This document shows positions 52,122 through 60,894 of a stretch of 64,000 nt of DNA, piece by piece. How positions within the stretch are numbered: the first letter of the stretch is position 1; each line of letters opens with the position of its first letter. Made by a program: the position numbers and the translations under genes. This DNA is from Bog-532 sp963828445 (lineage in GTDB: Bacteria; Actinomycetota; Actinomycetes; Streptosporangiales; Streptosporangiaceae), in assembly GCA_963828445.1 (NCBI GenBank), contig CAWHFP010000003.1, forward strand, positions 372,001 to 436,000, in the 5' to 3' direction. Below the pieces are notes generated by a model. It worked only from the letters and a program-made list of their open reading frames with translations. It was not told where the DNA came from and did not search any database.

Positions 52122-52448
52122 ACCGGCCCGACCGCCAGCGGCGGGTGCTCAAGCGGACCGAGAAGATGCTGCTGGCCGACGACCCCCGGCTGGGCTCGCT
52201 GTTCGCGTACTTCACCGGGCTGACTCATCATGAGGCCATGCCCGCAGCGGAACGGATCGAGCCCCGGCCGCGACCGGAGCCGCGACCCGTCCCGGCCCGG
52301 CGACGCCGGGGGCGCGCGGTCATCGCGGCATTTTTTATTCGGCTGGTGCCAGGTATTTCTCGTCACATTGCTAGAGCTCATCCCCGCGCTTACACTCGCA
52401 AATGAGATGCGGGCGGCCATCGTTCTGATGGGCCCAGATCGACTCTAA
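52118..52448 (+). CDS. DUF3040 membrane protein (frameshift at a T-run)
   Basis: About 110 residues. The DUF3040 N-terminus is typical (RVLKRTEKMLLADDPRLGSLFAYFTGL). After a Pro/Arg-rich linker (IEPRPRPEPRPVPARRRRGR) the frame changes in the six-T run at about 52331-52336. The following frame gives the membrane part (FGWCQVFLVTLLELIPALTLANEMRAAIVLMGPDRL) with a stop at 52446-52448. The uncorrected frame instead ends early with HPRAYTRK. The start overlaps the WhiB stop. DUF3040 proteins are small membrane proteins of unknown role, frequent in actinobacteria; a second one lies at 56251. Confidence 0.78.
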
Positions 52449-52980
52449 GCCTGATGGTTGAGATACTTCCCGTCGGGACACCGGGAAAAGCGGTTCACAT
52501 TTTCCTGTCGCGGCGGTGATCACCCGCACGAAAAAATGCGATTCCAGGAAAAAGACCGTGACGTTCGCGGTCGGCCCGTGTCTTCATAGTGTGAGCACGC
52601 CACCACAGCATACGGCGGGACTGGACGGCCGGACCGGGCCGCCGCGGACGGATCCGGCCCGGACGCGGTGGTCGCGAAAAAAGTGTTAGAAAATTCGAAA
52701 ATGGGGCAGCACTCACAACGCACCAGAAATTGATGGCGAGGGACCCCGGCATTCGATTGCTGAGTTAGCTCATCGCCCATTCTGGTCACGGCCGCCATGG
52801 CGGTCACCAAAGATCTTTCACGCGACATTCGCAGACATCGACCGTCGCCCGACATCGTAAATGACCGGCATTTGTACGCCGTCCCCAAAAAGGGCCCACG
52901 ATACCTGCGCACACCGACCCGGGGCGGGTGTCCGCGTGATCATCCCGCCCCTGGCACCACCTGATCTAAGGAGCACCACC
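52449..52980. other. Intergenic region before the PRC-barrel gene
   Basis: About 530 bases, AT-richer than the neighbourhood, with no convincing gene. Minus-strand frames (for example 52520-52912) lack ribosome sites and codon bias. The last 60 bases contain the probable promoter and AAGGAG site of the PRC-barrel gene. Confidence 0.5.
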
Positions 52981-53800
52981 ATGACCACCACCAGCGACCT
53001 GCAGAACATGGAAGGCCGCACCGCGGTCGACAAGGACGGCGCCAAGCTCGGCAAGATCGGGCAGGTCTACGTCGATGACCAGAGCGGCCAGCCGCTGTGG
53101 GTGACCATCAGTACCGGCCTGTTCGGTACCAAGGAGAGCTTCGCGCCGCTGTACGGGTCCCGCACCGACGGGGACAACCTGCAGCTGGCCGTGACCAAGG
53201 ACATGGTCAAGGACGCCCCCAGCGTCGACCCTGACGGCCACATCGAGGGTGACGACAACGAGGCCCTGTACACCTACTACGAGGGCCACCTCGGCCACGG
53301 CAGCCAGGACGCGCCCGTCCAGGACCAGAGCCAGGACCAGGGATACGCCGGGGACACCCGCGAGGACCGGTCCGGCCGGGAAGGCATTCAGGGCCGGGAC
53401 ACCTCCGGGCCCACCACCGATGACGCGATGACCCGCTCAGAGGAGCGGCTGCACGTCGGCACCGAAACGGGCCGAAGTAGGCCGGGTCCGGCTGCGCAAG
53501 CACGTCGTCACCGAGAACGTCACCCAGACCGTCCCGGTCAGCCACGAGGAAGTCCGCGTCGAGCGGGAGCCGATCACCGACGCCAACCGCGGCCAGGCGA
53601 CCTCCGGCGCGGCCATCAGCGAGGAAGAGCACGAGGTCACGCTGCACGCCGAGCGTCCCGTCACCGGCAAGGAGACCGTCCCGGTCGAGCGGGTCCGGCT
53701 CGGCACCGAGACCGTCACCGAGGACCACGAGGTCAGCGAGACCCTCCGCAAGGAGCAGATCGACGACCCCGCCACCGACGGCACCGGCACCGACCGCTAA
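52981..53800 (+). CDS. PRC-barrel plus DUF2382 stress protein (apparent frameshift)
   Basis: About 273 residues. The N-terminal PRC-barrel (MEGRTAVDKDGAKLGKIGQVYVDDQSGQPLWVTIST, about 10-95) leads to an acidic Gln/Asp-rich linker. Near 53473 an extra G (ACGGGCC for ACGGCC) shifts the frame. The corrected C-terminal DUF2382 half reads RVRLRKHVVTENVTQTVPVSHEEVRVEREPI and HAERPVTGKETVPVERVRLGTETV to a stop at 53800, as in YsnF-type general-stress proteins. ATG 52981 follows AAGGAG. It forms a likely unit with the next two membrane-protein genes. Confidence 0.85.
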
Positions 53801-53837
53801 GCGTTCCCCGCTGAGCGTTCTCCGCTAAGGAGTAATC

Positions 53838-54242
53838 ATGATCATCCTCGGCCTGCTGCTGCTGGTGGTCGCGGTCATCTTCGGCCTCGACCTGATCTGG
53901 AAGAACCACTTCACGATCCACAGCCCGGCCCTGTTCGGGCAGACCCTGGGCATCCACAACGCCGCCGAGCTCTTCATCCTCGGCGCCGTCACCGGCGCGG
54001 TCCTGATCCTGGGGATCGTCATGCTGCTGGCCGGGATGCGCCGCAAGGGCATCAAGGCCAGGCAGCACCGCGCTCAGCGCAAGGAGGCCAGGAGCGCCCG
54101 CCATACCCGCGACCAGGTCCAGCAGGAACGTGACCAGGTCCAGGCGGAGAACGAAAGGCTGCACCGCCGGCTTGACCACGCCGACGTCCCGGCCGAGGCC
54201 AGCGCGGACGGCCATCCTTCCGGTGCCACCGCGGCGGATTAA
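53838..54242 (+). CDS. LapA-like membrane protein with coiled coil
   Basis: A 134-residue protein with two transmembrane helices (IILGLLLLVVAVIFGLDLI and LFILGAVTGAVLILGIVMLLAG). A basic coiled coil follows (RRKGIKARQHRAQRKEARSAR to QVQQERDQVQAENERLHRRL). It resembles the lipopolysaccharide-assembly A (LapA/DUF1049) group, which in actinobacteria has no lipopolysaccharide role. ATG 53838 follows AAGGAG. It lies 37 bases after the PRC-barrel gene, within the same probable operon. Confidence 0.8.
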   Translation: MIILGLLLLVVAVIFGLDLIWKNHFTIHSPALFGQTLGIHNAAELFILGAVTGAVLILGIVMLLAGMRRKGIKARQHRAQRKEARSARHTRDQVQQERDQVQAENERLHRRLDHADVPAEASADGHPSGATAAD

Positions 54243-54305
54243 CGCGGCGAGGGCGCACCGCCCCCGCCAGCCAGACACTGAGCCATCTACACCATGAGGA
54301 GTTTC

Positions 54306-54863
54306 ATGAGCAGCAATCGCAACACCGTCATCCGGTCCCTGCACGACCTGGGGGCCGCGGCCTGGTTCGGCGGTTCCCTGATGGGGGCCGTGGCCGTCAA
54401 CGGGGCGTCGAAGGACGTCAGCAACCCGCTCGAGCGGGCCAAGGTCGCCTCGTCGGGCTGGGCCCGGTGGACGCCGTTCTCCGCGGCCGCGATCGGAGCA
54501 CACCTGGTGGGCGGGGCCGGTCTCCTGCTGGCGCACCGCGACCGGGTCCGCGGCCAGGCCGGCGTCGGGGCCAACACCGCCGTCAAGACCGCGCTGACCG
54601 CGGCCGCGCTGGCCACCACCGCCTACAGCGGGGTGCTCGGGGCCAAGCTGGCCAAGACCGCCGGGGACGACACCTACACCGAAGGTGGCACCACCCCCGG
54701 CGAGGCCACTCCCGATGACGTGGCCTCGATCCAGCAGCAACTCCGGATCCTGCAGTGGGCGACCCCGGTGCTCACCGGCGCGCTCATCGTGCTCGGCGCC
54801 CAGCAGGGCGAGCAGCAGCGTCCCCAGGAGCGGGTCCGTGGCTGGCTGAAGAACGCCAGCTGA
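54306..54863 (+). CDS. Four-helix membrane protein of unknown function
   Basis: A 185-residue protein with about four transmembrane segments (LHDLGAAAWFGGSLMGAVAV, FSAAAIGAHLVGGAGLLLAHR, TALTAAALATTAYSGVLGAKLA, ILQWATPVLTGALIVLGAQQG). The Gly/Ala-rich helices and the repeated NPLERAKVASSGWARW loop are typical of unnamed actinobacterial membrane proteins. ATG 54306 was chosen after GAGGAG; an in-frame ATG at 54294 is an alternative. A strong terminator follows, closing the PRC-barrel operon. Confidence 0.75.
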   Translation: MSSNRNTVIRSLHDLGAAAWFGGSLMGAVAVNGASKDVSNPLERAKVASSGWARWTPFSAAAIGAHLVGGAGLLLAHRDRVRGQAGVGANTAVKTALTAAALATTAYSGVLGAKLAKTAGDDTYTEGGTTPGEATPDDVASIQQQLRILQWATPVLTGALIVLGAQQGEQQRPQERVRGWLKNAS

Positions 54864-54877
54864 CCTCAGCTGACCGT

Positions 54878-54906
54878 CCGGCGGCCTGCTTCGGGCAGGC
54901 CGCCGG
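54878..54906 (+). terminator. Intrinsic terminator after the membrane-protein gene
   Basis: CCGGCGGCCTGC (54878-54889) and GCAGGCCGCCGG (54895-54906) form a perfect 12-bp stem with a 5-base TTCGG loop. Confidence 0.85.
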
Positions 54907-55124
54907 TCCGGGTCAGCCGATCGGCGATGTCGTGCACTTTGGTGTTGGTGTCCTGTGAGATCCGGTTTCCGCCCCTTCGACCGGCCCGGGCGCGGCTCAA
55001 TGGGTGCGTTTGAAAGCGGCGTTCCAGGGGAGCAGAAGACTACGGCGATCTTCCGCCGTGCCGTTCCTGGACCCCGGCGGCTCCGCGGTCACCTGACCGC
55101 GTCCGACGCTTAAGGAGTCCGACG

Positions 55125-56237
55125 GTGCCAGCTCTCTCCGCAGCTCAGGGTGAACCCTGCCCGCCGTCCCGGCCGTCCGGCCGGGGCAGTGAGTACGCGA
55201 TGTTGTCCCGGCAGGTCCGGCAGGCGGGCTTGCTGGCGGGCCGGCCGCGCTACTACGCGTGGAAAATCGCGCTCACGGCCGGGGCGCTGGCCATCGGCTG
55301 GGCGGTGTTCGTCCTGATCGGCGATTCGTGGTGGCAGCTTGGCGTCGCCGCCTTCCTGGCCGTGGTGTTCGGCCAGATCGGTTTCCTCGGCCACGATGCC
55401 GGGCACCGGCAGGTTTTCGCCACCCACCGGGCCAACTACGTTCTCGGTGTCCTGTGCGGCAACCTCGGCATCGGGCTCAGCTACGGCTGGTGGACCGGCA
55501 AGCACAGCCGGCACCACGCTCACCCCAACACCGAGGGTGTGGACCCGGACGTGATGATCGGGCCGCTGGCGTTCTCCGGCACCCGGGCGCGGGCCGGGCG
55601 CGGGGTACAGCGGATCCTGTTCCGCTATCAGGCCTACCTGCTGGTTCCGCTGCTGTTCCTGGAAGGAGCCAGCCTGCACCTGTCCAGCGTCGGGGCGCTG
55701 CTCCGGCGGCCGAGGCGGCCGGGAACGAGCGCACTGGGAGACGGCCGTCACTGGGCCTGGGAGGCCGGGCTGCTGGCCGTTCACGTCGCTGGTTACCTCG
55801 GCGCCGTGTTTCTCGTCCTGTCCCCGGTCCGGGCCGTGGTCTTCATTCTGGTGCAGCAGGGACTGTTCGGGTTCTACCTGGGTTGCTCGTTCGCGCCGAA
55901 CCACAAGGGAATGCCGGTGCTCGCCGCCGGGGACAAGGTCGACTTTCTGCGGCGGCAGGTGCTCACGTCCCGTAACGTCCGGGGCGGCTGGTTCACCGAC
56001 TTCGCCATCGGAGGGCTGAACTACCAGATCGAGCACCATCTGTTCCCGTCCATGCCCCGGCCGAGCCTGCGGCGGGCCCAGCCTCTGGTCGCGGCCTTCT
56101 GCGCCGAGCACGGCCTGCCGTACTGCGAGGCGACCCTGTTCGGTTCCTACGCCCAGGCCCTCCGGCACCTCAACGAGGTCGGCAAGCTGACCCGGCCCGG
56201 GTCACCCGCCCCGCTGTCGGTCCAGTCCGCACCGTGA
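55125..56237 (+). CDS. Membrane fatty-acid desaturase
   Basis: A 370-residue di-iron desaturase with the three histidine boxes: HDAGH (about residue 89), HSRHH (126) and QIEHHLFP (about 301). There are four to six transmembrane helices (IALTAGALAIGWAVFVLIG, AAFLAVVFGQIGFLG, LLVPLLFLEGASLHL, VHVAGYLGAVFLVLSPVRAVVFI). It resembles bacterial acyl-lipid or acyl-CoA desaturases that introduce a double bond near the carboxyl end, using reduced ferredoxin. GTG 55125 follows AAGGAG. It is flanked by envelope and stress genes, in keeping with membrane-fluidity adaptation. Confidence 0.92.
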   Translation: MPALSAAQGEPCPPSRPSGRGSEYAMLSRQVRQAGLLAGRPRYYAWKIALTAGALAIGWAVFVLIGDSWWQLGVAAFLAVVFGQIGFLGHDAGHRQVFATHRANYVLGVLCGNLGIGLSYGWWTGKHSRHHAHPNTEGVDPDVMIGPLAFSGTRARAGRGVQRILFRYQAYLLVPLLFLEGASLHLSSVGALLRRPRRPGTSALGDGRHWAWEAGLLAVHVAGYLGAVFLVLSPVRAVVFILVQQGLFGFYLGCSFAPNHKGMPVLAAGDKVDFLRRQVLTSRNVRGGWFTDFAIGGLNYQIEHHLFPSMPRPSLRRAQPLVAAFCAEHGLPYCEATLFGSYAQALRHLNEVGKLTRPGSPAPLSVQSAP

Positions 56238-56250
56238 CACCAGACCGCGG

Positions 56251-56532
56251 TCACCGGGGTAGGTCAGGCCGGCCCGCACCCGGGCTGGTGCGCTGAATCA
56301 CGATCAGCATGCTGATGACGGCCACACCGCCCGCGGCGGCCAGGACGGCGGCAGGCGTCCCCGTGGCCCGCACCGGCCTGGCCCACGATGGGATCCGTTC
56401 CGCCGACGGCCTTTCCTGGCCGTGGGCGGAGCGGGTGAAGAGCGCGAATCCGGAGTCGAGGCGGAAGTCCTCGGCCACCAGCGAGCGTTCGATCTGGCTC
56501 AGCAGCAGCGGCTGGCTGCCGGGCAGCCGCAC
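56251..56532 (-). CDS. DUF3040-like small membrane protein
   Basis: About 93 residues with the DUF3040 pattern LLLSQIERSLVAEDFRLDSGFALFTRS at the N-terminus. One transmembrane helix follows (AVLAAAGGVAVISMLIVIQR) and a Pro/Arg tail. GTG 56532 (VRLPGSQPLLLSQIERSL) is the most family-like start, though its ribosome site is weak; the frame is open to 56685. It converges with the desaturase gene (stop at 56237, 13 bases away). It is a second, distinct DUF3040 gene besides the one at 52118. Confidence 0.65.
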   Translation of the reverse strand: MRLPGSQPLLLSQIERSLVAEDFRLDSGFALFTRSAHGQERPSAERIPSWARPVRATGTPAAVLAAAGGVAVISMLIVIQRTSPGAGRPDLPR

Positions 56533-56898
56533 CAGGCCCTGCCAGCACAGCCGGACGGCCCGTGATGTCCAGCGGTGGGTACCGGCCCCGGGTTTCCGGG
56601 GCGCGGCGCCCGGCTGGCCGTCGCGGGCCGCGGCCACGCTCCGGGCCGGACCGAACTGACCAGCAGGATTACCAAAGATGCCCATGGTCCCGGCGTCCTC
56701 TCGGCGATCGTCACTGACGCCACCGCCGGGGTCTGGAGCGATGCGGCCACCGCCTCGCTCAAAGTCGCCTGCGCGGTAACCTCTGCGGGCGACTACCCCA
56801 GGCGCGCCTGGTGAACCCGGGCCGGCCGAGCTGGCCTTCGCCCGGCCCGATGCCGGCCCGACCTCGGTACGCAGGGCGAACAGCTGGCCGGCACCCTG

Positions 56899-57072
56899 TT
56901 ATCGGACCGGGTGTTTCCCGGGCCGCCGCCGCATGCGCAGGGCGGCAAAGACCAGGGCGCCCAGGAATACGACGATCCCGATGATCAGCAGGTAGAGCAG
57001 GCCCTTGGCCACCACGCCGATAATGCCCAGCGCGATCGCCACGATCACCAGCAGCAGGAACAAGGCAATCAT
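56899..57072 (-). CDS. Very small hydrophobic membrane protein
   Basis: A 57-residue protein made almost entirely of two membrane helices (IALFLLLVIVAIALGIIGVV and LLYLLIIGIVVFLGALVFAA) plus a basic tail (LRMRRRPGKHPVR). The ATG at 57072 follows GGAGG with a 4-base spacing. The codons used are typical of the genome. Similar 50-60-residue hydrophobic proteins are common near stress genes. It stands between the DUF3040-like gene and the sigma factor gene, all on the minus strand. Confidence 0.7.
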   Translation of the reverse strand: MIALFLLLVIVAIALGIIGVVAKGLLYLLIIGIVVFLGALVFAALRMRRRPGKHPVR

Positions 57073-57133
57073 CAATCCTCCGTTTCGTGCGGCCGCTCAG
57101 CGGCCGCCACTACTCGCCGTGGGTACGGGTCAG

Positions 57134-57652
57134 CTATTCCGGGCCGTTGCCCAGCGCCAGCAAGCCGTCACGGAGCCGCTCGGCCACCGTTTCGGCTGGA
57201 ACCCCCAGCAGCTCAGCGGCCTGCCGCCAGGTGTACCCGACGGACGCCAGCAGCAGAGCCTCACGCTGCGGCCCGGGCAGGGCCGCCAGACCGGTCGTGT
57301 GGGCGTCATCCACTGCGGCCCGGCTGGCGGCGCGGTGCCGCGCCATCGTCATGACCCATTCGAGCCCGCTGCCCTCGGCCGGGCTGAAGCGCGACGCGGA
57401 CCGCCACACCTCCAGCAGCACTTCCGCCGCCACCTGCTCGGCCCGGGACGGATCCCCGGCGACCTGGCGGGCCACGCCGTACACCGCACCGCCCACCCGA
57501 TCACAGACCGCCGCGAACGCTTCGCGGTCACCGCGCGCGACCCGCGGCAGCAGGCCGTTCAGGCCTGCCGCGCCCGGCGGCCCGTCCGCACCGCGGGCCG
57601 TCGGCGGTCCGGTACCCGCCGTTCGTGAATCACGCTTCTGGCCAACCGCCAT
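57134..57652 (-). CDS. ECF-type sigma factor (SigK-like)
   Basis: A 172-residue sigma factor: region 2 (LLPRVARGDREAFAAVCDRVGGAVYGVARQV to AAEVLLEVWRSASRF, then GSGLEWVMTMARHRAASRA) and region 4 (LAALPGPQREALLLASVGYTWRQAAELLGVPAETVAERLRDGLLAL). The linker between the regions is unusually short (about 12 residues, DDAHTTG) and the region-2 -10-recognition segment is weakly conserved. A partner anti-sigma (RskA-type) gene normally follows; none is present. The N-terminal 30 residues are unconserved. Its targets are unknown. Confidence 0.85.
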   Translation of the reverse strand: MAVGQKRDSRTAGTGPPTARGADGPPGAAGLNGLLPRVARGDREAFAAVCDRVGGAVYGVARQVAGDPSRAEQVAAEVLLEVWRSASRFSPAEGSGLEWVMTMARHRAASRAAVDDAHTTGLAALPGPQREALLLASVGYTWRQAAELLGVPAETVAERLRDGLLALGNGPE

Positions 57653-57844
57653 GGCTGCCTCACTTCACCCACCAGTGAATGGCCACAGGGCTGCCATGGT
57701 CTGGGACAGCACCGCTACCTGACGTCGTGCACCGACGTCACAGTCAAGCTTACCGCCACGGCCGGACAGGCACGATCACCGCGCCGGGCCGCCCGTCCGC
57801 CGCGACCGTGACCGCCCCGGACGCGGCTTCGCCTGGCTCCCGGA

Positions 57845-58597
57845 TCAGCTGGAGCGGGACCGGCGGACGGATTCCCAGCTGGCCACGTCCTCCGAACCGT
57901 CAGCCACCGCGCCCGCCAGCGCGGCCAGCCGCCGGTTCTGATGCCGGGCCTGACCACGCAGCAGCTCGAACGCCTGCCCCATGTCCAGGCCGAGCCGCTC
58001 GGCCAGGAGCCCCTTGGCCTGCTCGATCATGACCCGCGAGTTCAGCGCGCCCTGCAACTGCTCGGCCAGCACCTCCTGGTGCCGGAGATTGCGTTCCTGC
58101 AGCAACCCGATCGTGGCCACGTCGGCCAGCGCCTGCCCGACCCGCAAACCGGTCTCGTCGAGCTGACTCGGCGCGAGCATGAACAAGTTCATCGCCCCGA
58201 TCACCTCGTTCCGCAGCCGCATCGGCAGCGCCTGGACCGCCGCGAACCCGCCCGCGGCCGCGGCCGGTGCGAACGATGGCCACCGATTCTTCGCCGCCGC
58301 CAGATTCGGCTCCGACACCGGCTGCCCGGTGCGGTAACACTCCAGGCACGGCCCTTCCTCGTGCTGCAGCTGGAACAGCTCAACCAGGCGCGCCTGCTCG
58401 CTCGAGGACGCGATCACCCGCAGCGACCCCCGTTGATCGGCCAGCATCAGCCCGGCCGCGTCCACCGCCAGCAGCCGCACGCAGCGGTCGGCCAGCCCGT
58501 GCAGGAAATCGACCACGTCGAAGTCAGCGACCAGCGTGTCGGCCAGCTCGACGAATGTTTCCGCCAGCAGCTGCTCGCGATCTTGGCCCATGCTCAT
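57845..58597 (-). CDS. GAF-ANTAR antitermination-type protein
   Basis: A 250-residue protein with a GAF domain at about 10-150 (VDFLHGLADRCVRLLAVDAAGLML, EGPCLECYRTGQPVSEPNL, MRLRNEVIGAMNLF). An ANTAR domain follows (LQGALNSRVMIEQAKGLLAERLGLDMGQAFELLRGQARHQNRRL). ANTAR proteins bind paired hairpins in nascent mRNA to prevent termination; the GAF domain may sense a small molecule or redox. Two starts fit (ATG 58597 and 58591). It lies 93 bases downstream of a second GAF-ANTAR gene on the same strand. Confidence 0.93.
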   Translation of the reverse strand: MSMGQDREQLLAETFVELADTLVADFDVVDFLHGLADRCVRLLAVDAAGLMLADQRGSLRVIASSSEQARLVELFQLQHEEGPCLECYRTGQPVSEPNLAAAKNRWPSFAPAAAAGGFAAVQALPMRLRNEVIGAMNLFMLAPSQLDETGLRVGQALADVATIGLLQERNLRHQEVLAEQLQGALNSRVMIEQAKGLLAERLGLDMGQAFELLRGQARHQNRRLAALAGAVADGSEDVASWESVRRSRSS

Positions 58598-58690
58598 GAC
58601 GCTCACTTCCACATCGGTTCTGCATCAACCATAGGACCGCACCGCAGCGTCACCGCGCACGGCTGCCCTCGATGGGCTGGTTCGCGAGGT

Positions 58691-59419
58691 TCACCGGAAC
58701 CCGGTTCCTTCGGCATCCAGCCGCAGCCGCCGGGCCACCACCGCCGCCGCCACCTCATCCAGCGTCAGGTCGTGCGAGAACGCGTACGCCCGCAGCAGCG
58801 CCAGCGCCTCCTCCAGGCCCACGCCGCGCTGCGCGGACAGCATTCCCGTCGCCTGGTACACCCGGGCATGGTCATCGGACCAGCCGTCCCCGGCCCACCC
58901 GTCCCCGCCGCCGTCCAGCCCGGCCCGGGAGTTCAGCAACAGCAGCAACGCGACGTCCGCGCACACCAGCACGTCGGCCAGGGCACCCGGGCTCAGCGAA
59001 CCGGGCGTGGCCCGGTACAGCCCCAGCACCCCGACCCGGATCGCCCCCTGGGCCAGCGGGAACGCGAACATCGCCGCCGCCCCCGCCGCCACGCCCGCGG
59101 GCGTGAACGCGGGCCACCACTCCCGCCAGCTGGGCGCGGCCAGATCGGCCACCAGCACCGGGCTGCCGGACCTGAACGCGTCCGAGCAGGGGCCCTCGCC
59201 CAGCGTGAACTGCAGTTCCTCCAGCTCGGCCGCTCGCGGGCCGGTGGCGTGGACCAGGGCCCGGCGCGCCGGGTCACTCATCACCGACAGCCAGCCGCCG
59301 TCCGCCCCGGCCACCGCGGCCGCGACCTCACAGGCATGCCCGGCCGACACCGGGCCACCTTGTATCCCCGACTGCACGGCGACCAGACCCCATAGCCGGG
59401 CCCGCCGCGAATCAGCCAC
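58691..59419 (-). CDS. GAF-ANTAR protein, second copy
   Basis: A 242-residue protein: a GAF domain (LGEGPCSDAFRSGSPVLVADL, GAAAMFAFPLAQGAIRVGVLGLYR) and a C-terminal ANTAR (HARVYQATGMLSAQRGVGLEEALALLRAYAFSHDLTLDEVAAAVVARRL). It is only distantly similar to its neighbour, so an old rather than recent duplication is likely. It starts at GTG 59419. It is upstream of the other GAF-ANTAR gene and may be co-transcribed with it. No dual-hairpin target was recognised in the leader regions nearby. Confidence 0.92.
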   Translation of the reverse strand: MADSRRARLWGLVAVQSGIQGGPVSAGHACEVAAAVAGADGGWLSVMSDPARRALVHATGPRAAELEELQFTLGEGPCSDAFRSGSPVLVADLAAPSWREWWPAFTPAGVAAGAAAMFAFPLAQGAIRVGVLGLYRATPGSLSPGALADVLVCADVALLLLLNSRAGLDGGGDGWAGDGWSDDHARVYQATGMLSAQRGVGLEEALALLRAYAFSHDLTLDEVAAAVVARRLRLDAEGTGFR

Positions 59420-59632
59420 GTCCGGCCACCGGCCCGGGCGGCATCCGTTCCCCGGCCCATCCCGCCAATTCGGGCATCAGCCCTTGCCTCCACTCGGCCG
59501 GTCTCTAACGACCGCGACCGAGCCGGGGGATGCAGCCGGCGGGGACCCGGCTAACCACAACCCGACAACCAGGCCACGCAGCCCATTCCTGTACCCCAAA
59601 CCATAGCCGTCGGGCGGCTGATAAGAAGAAGC

Positions 59633-60382
59633 GTGACTCGTTTCGAGGGCAAGGTGTGCGTGGTCAACGGGGCGGCGAGCCCGATCGGGCAGGCGGTCGC
59701 GAGCCGGTTCGCGCGTGAGGGCGGCACCGTGGTAGGGGTCGACCAGGCCGAGCATGAGGTCGGTGACCTGGCCCTGCGGGCCGACCTGACCGACGAGGCC
59801 CAGGTCGAGGCGATGTACGGCCGGGCCGTCGGGACCTACGGGCGGCTGGACGTGATCTACAACAACATGGGCCTGATGGACCGGGCCGACCACTCCGCGC
59901 TCGACCTCGACCTGGACACCTGGCGCCGGGTCCAGGACGCCAACCTGACCAGCATCTTCCTGGCCTGCAAGCACGGGGTCCGGCGGCTGCTGGACACCGG
60001 GCCCGCCGGCGGCGCGGTGGTCAACGCGGCCTCGTTCCTGGCCGACATCGGCGCCGCCACCGCGCAGATGGGCTACGCGGCGGCCAAGGCCGGGGTGGTC
60101 CAGCTGACCCGGGACCTGGGCGTGCACCTGGCCCGCAGCGGGGTGCGGGTGAACGCCGTGCTGTTCGGGCCGATCGAGACCCCGGCCCAGCGAGCGGTGT
60201 TCGAACGCAACCCGGGTGCGCTGGAGAAGCGGCTGGTGCACTGGCCGATGGGCCGGTTCGGCACCCTGGACGAGGCGGCCGGGGCGATCGCGTTCCTGGC
60301 CAGCGCGGACGCCGGGTTCATCACCGCGGCCGCGCTGCCGCTGGACGGCGGCATCACCCAGGCCTTCACCGTCCCGGAGTAA
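59633..60382 (+). CDS. Short-chain dehydrogenase/reductase
   Basis: A 249-residue classical SDR: the cofactor motif GAASPIGQ (about 12-19), NNMG (a variant of NNAG), catalytic Ser in VVNAASFLADIG, the YAAAK Tyr-Lys pair (about 149-153) and the C-terminal LPLDGGITQAFT. The acidic residue after strand 2 (GVDQAE) points to NAD rather than NADP. It may reduce 3-oxoacyl or other carbonyl substrates. GTG 59633 is the only start that preserves the N-terminal strand. It divides the ANTAR genes from the PAP2-type fragment that follows 35 bases later. Confidence 0.92.
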   Translation: MTRFEGKVCVVNGAASPIGQAVASRFAREGGTVVGVDQAEHEVGDLALRADLTDEAQVEAMYGRAVGTYGRLDVIYNNMGLMDRADHSALDLDLDTWRRVQDANLTSIFLACKHGVRRLLDTGPAGGAVVNAASFLADIGAATAQMGYAAAKAGVVQLTRDLGVHLARSGVRVNAVLFGPIETPAQRAVFERNPGALEKRLVHWPMGRFGTLDEAAGAIAFLASADAGFITAAALPLDGGITQAFTVPE

Positions 60383-60417
60383 CCAGCGGGGCCGGGGAGC
60401 CCGCGCAGGCGGGACCC

Positions 60418-60894
60418 GTGGCGGCGAGGACCGTGGCGGCGGGGACCGCGCATCCGGAACGGGCCCCGGCCACCAGGCGCTGGCGCCGGGTGGTCCGGGA
60501 ACTCGGGCTGCTGGCCCTGGTGGCCATCGTGTACGAGGAGGTCGCGGCCCACCTGGTCCAGGCCGGTGGCGCGGCGGCCAGCCACGCGCTGATGATCGTG
60601 GGCGCCGAGCGGGCCGTCGGCCTGTTCGACGAGCGGGCCGTGCAGGCGGCGTTCCTGCATGACGACACCATCACCGACGCCTTCAACGCCTACTACGGCG
60701 GCACCCACTTTCTGGTGCCCGCGTTCGTGCTGGGCTGGCTGCTGTGGCGCCATCCCGGCCAGTACGGGCGGGCCCGGACCGCGCTGGTGGTGACCTCGGC
60801 GGTGGCGTTCGTGATCTTCTGGCTGTTCCCGGTGGCGCCACCGCCCGTGCCGGGTCAGAGCGGCTGCAGGCGCAGGGTCGTCGCGCGGGCCTGA
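60418..60894 (+). pseudogene. Truncated PAP2/AUR1-type membrane phosphatase fragment
   Basis: The first 145 residues resemble the N-terminal half of inositol-phosphotransferase (AUR1/PAP2-like) proteins: FDERAVQAAFLHDDTITDAFNAYYGGTHFLVPAFVLGWLLW, RARTALVVTSAVAFVIFWLFPVAPPPV. Right after this conserved APP element the sequence passes into the 3' end of the convergent DUF2255 gene. The protein stops at 60894 without the C-terminal active-site histidine motifs (which would carry the catalytic His). The start GTG 60418 is 35 bases after the SDR stop. It is probably inactive, caused by a deletion that joined two loci. Confidence 0.7.
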
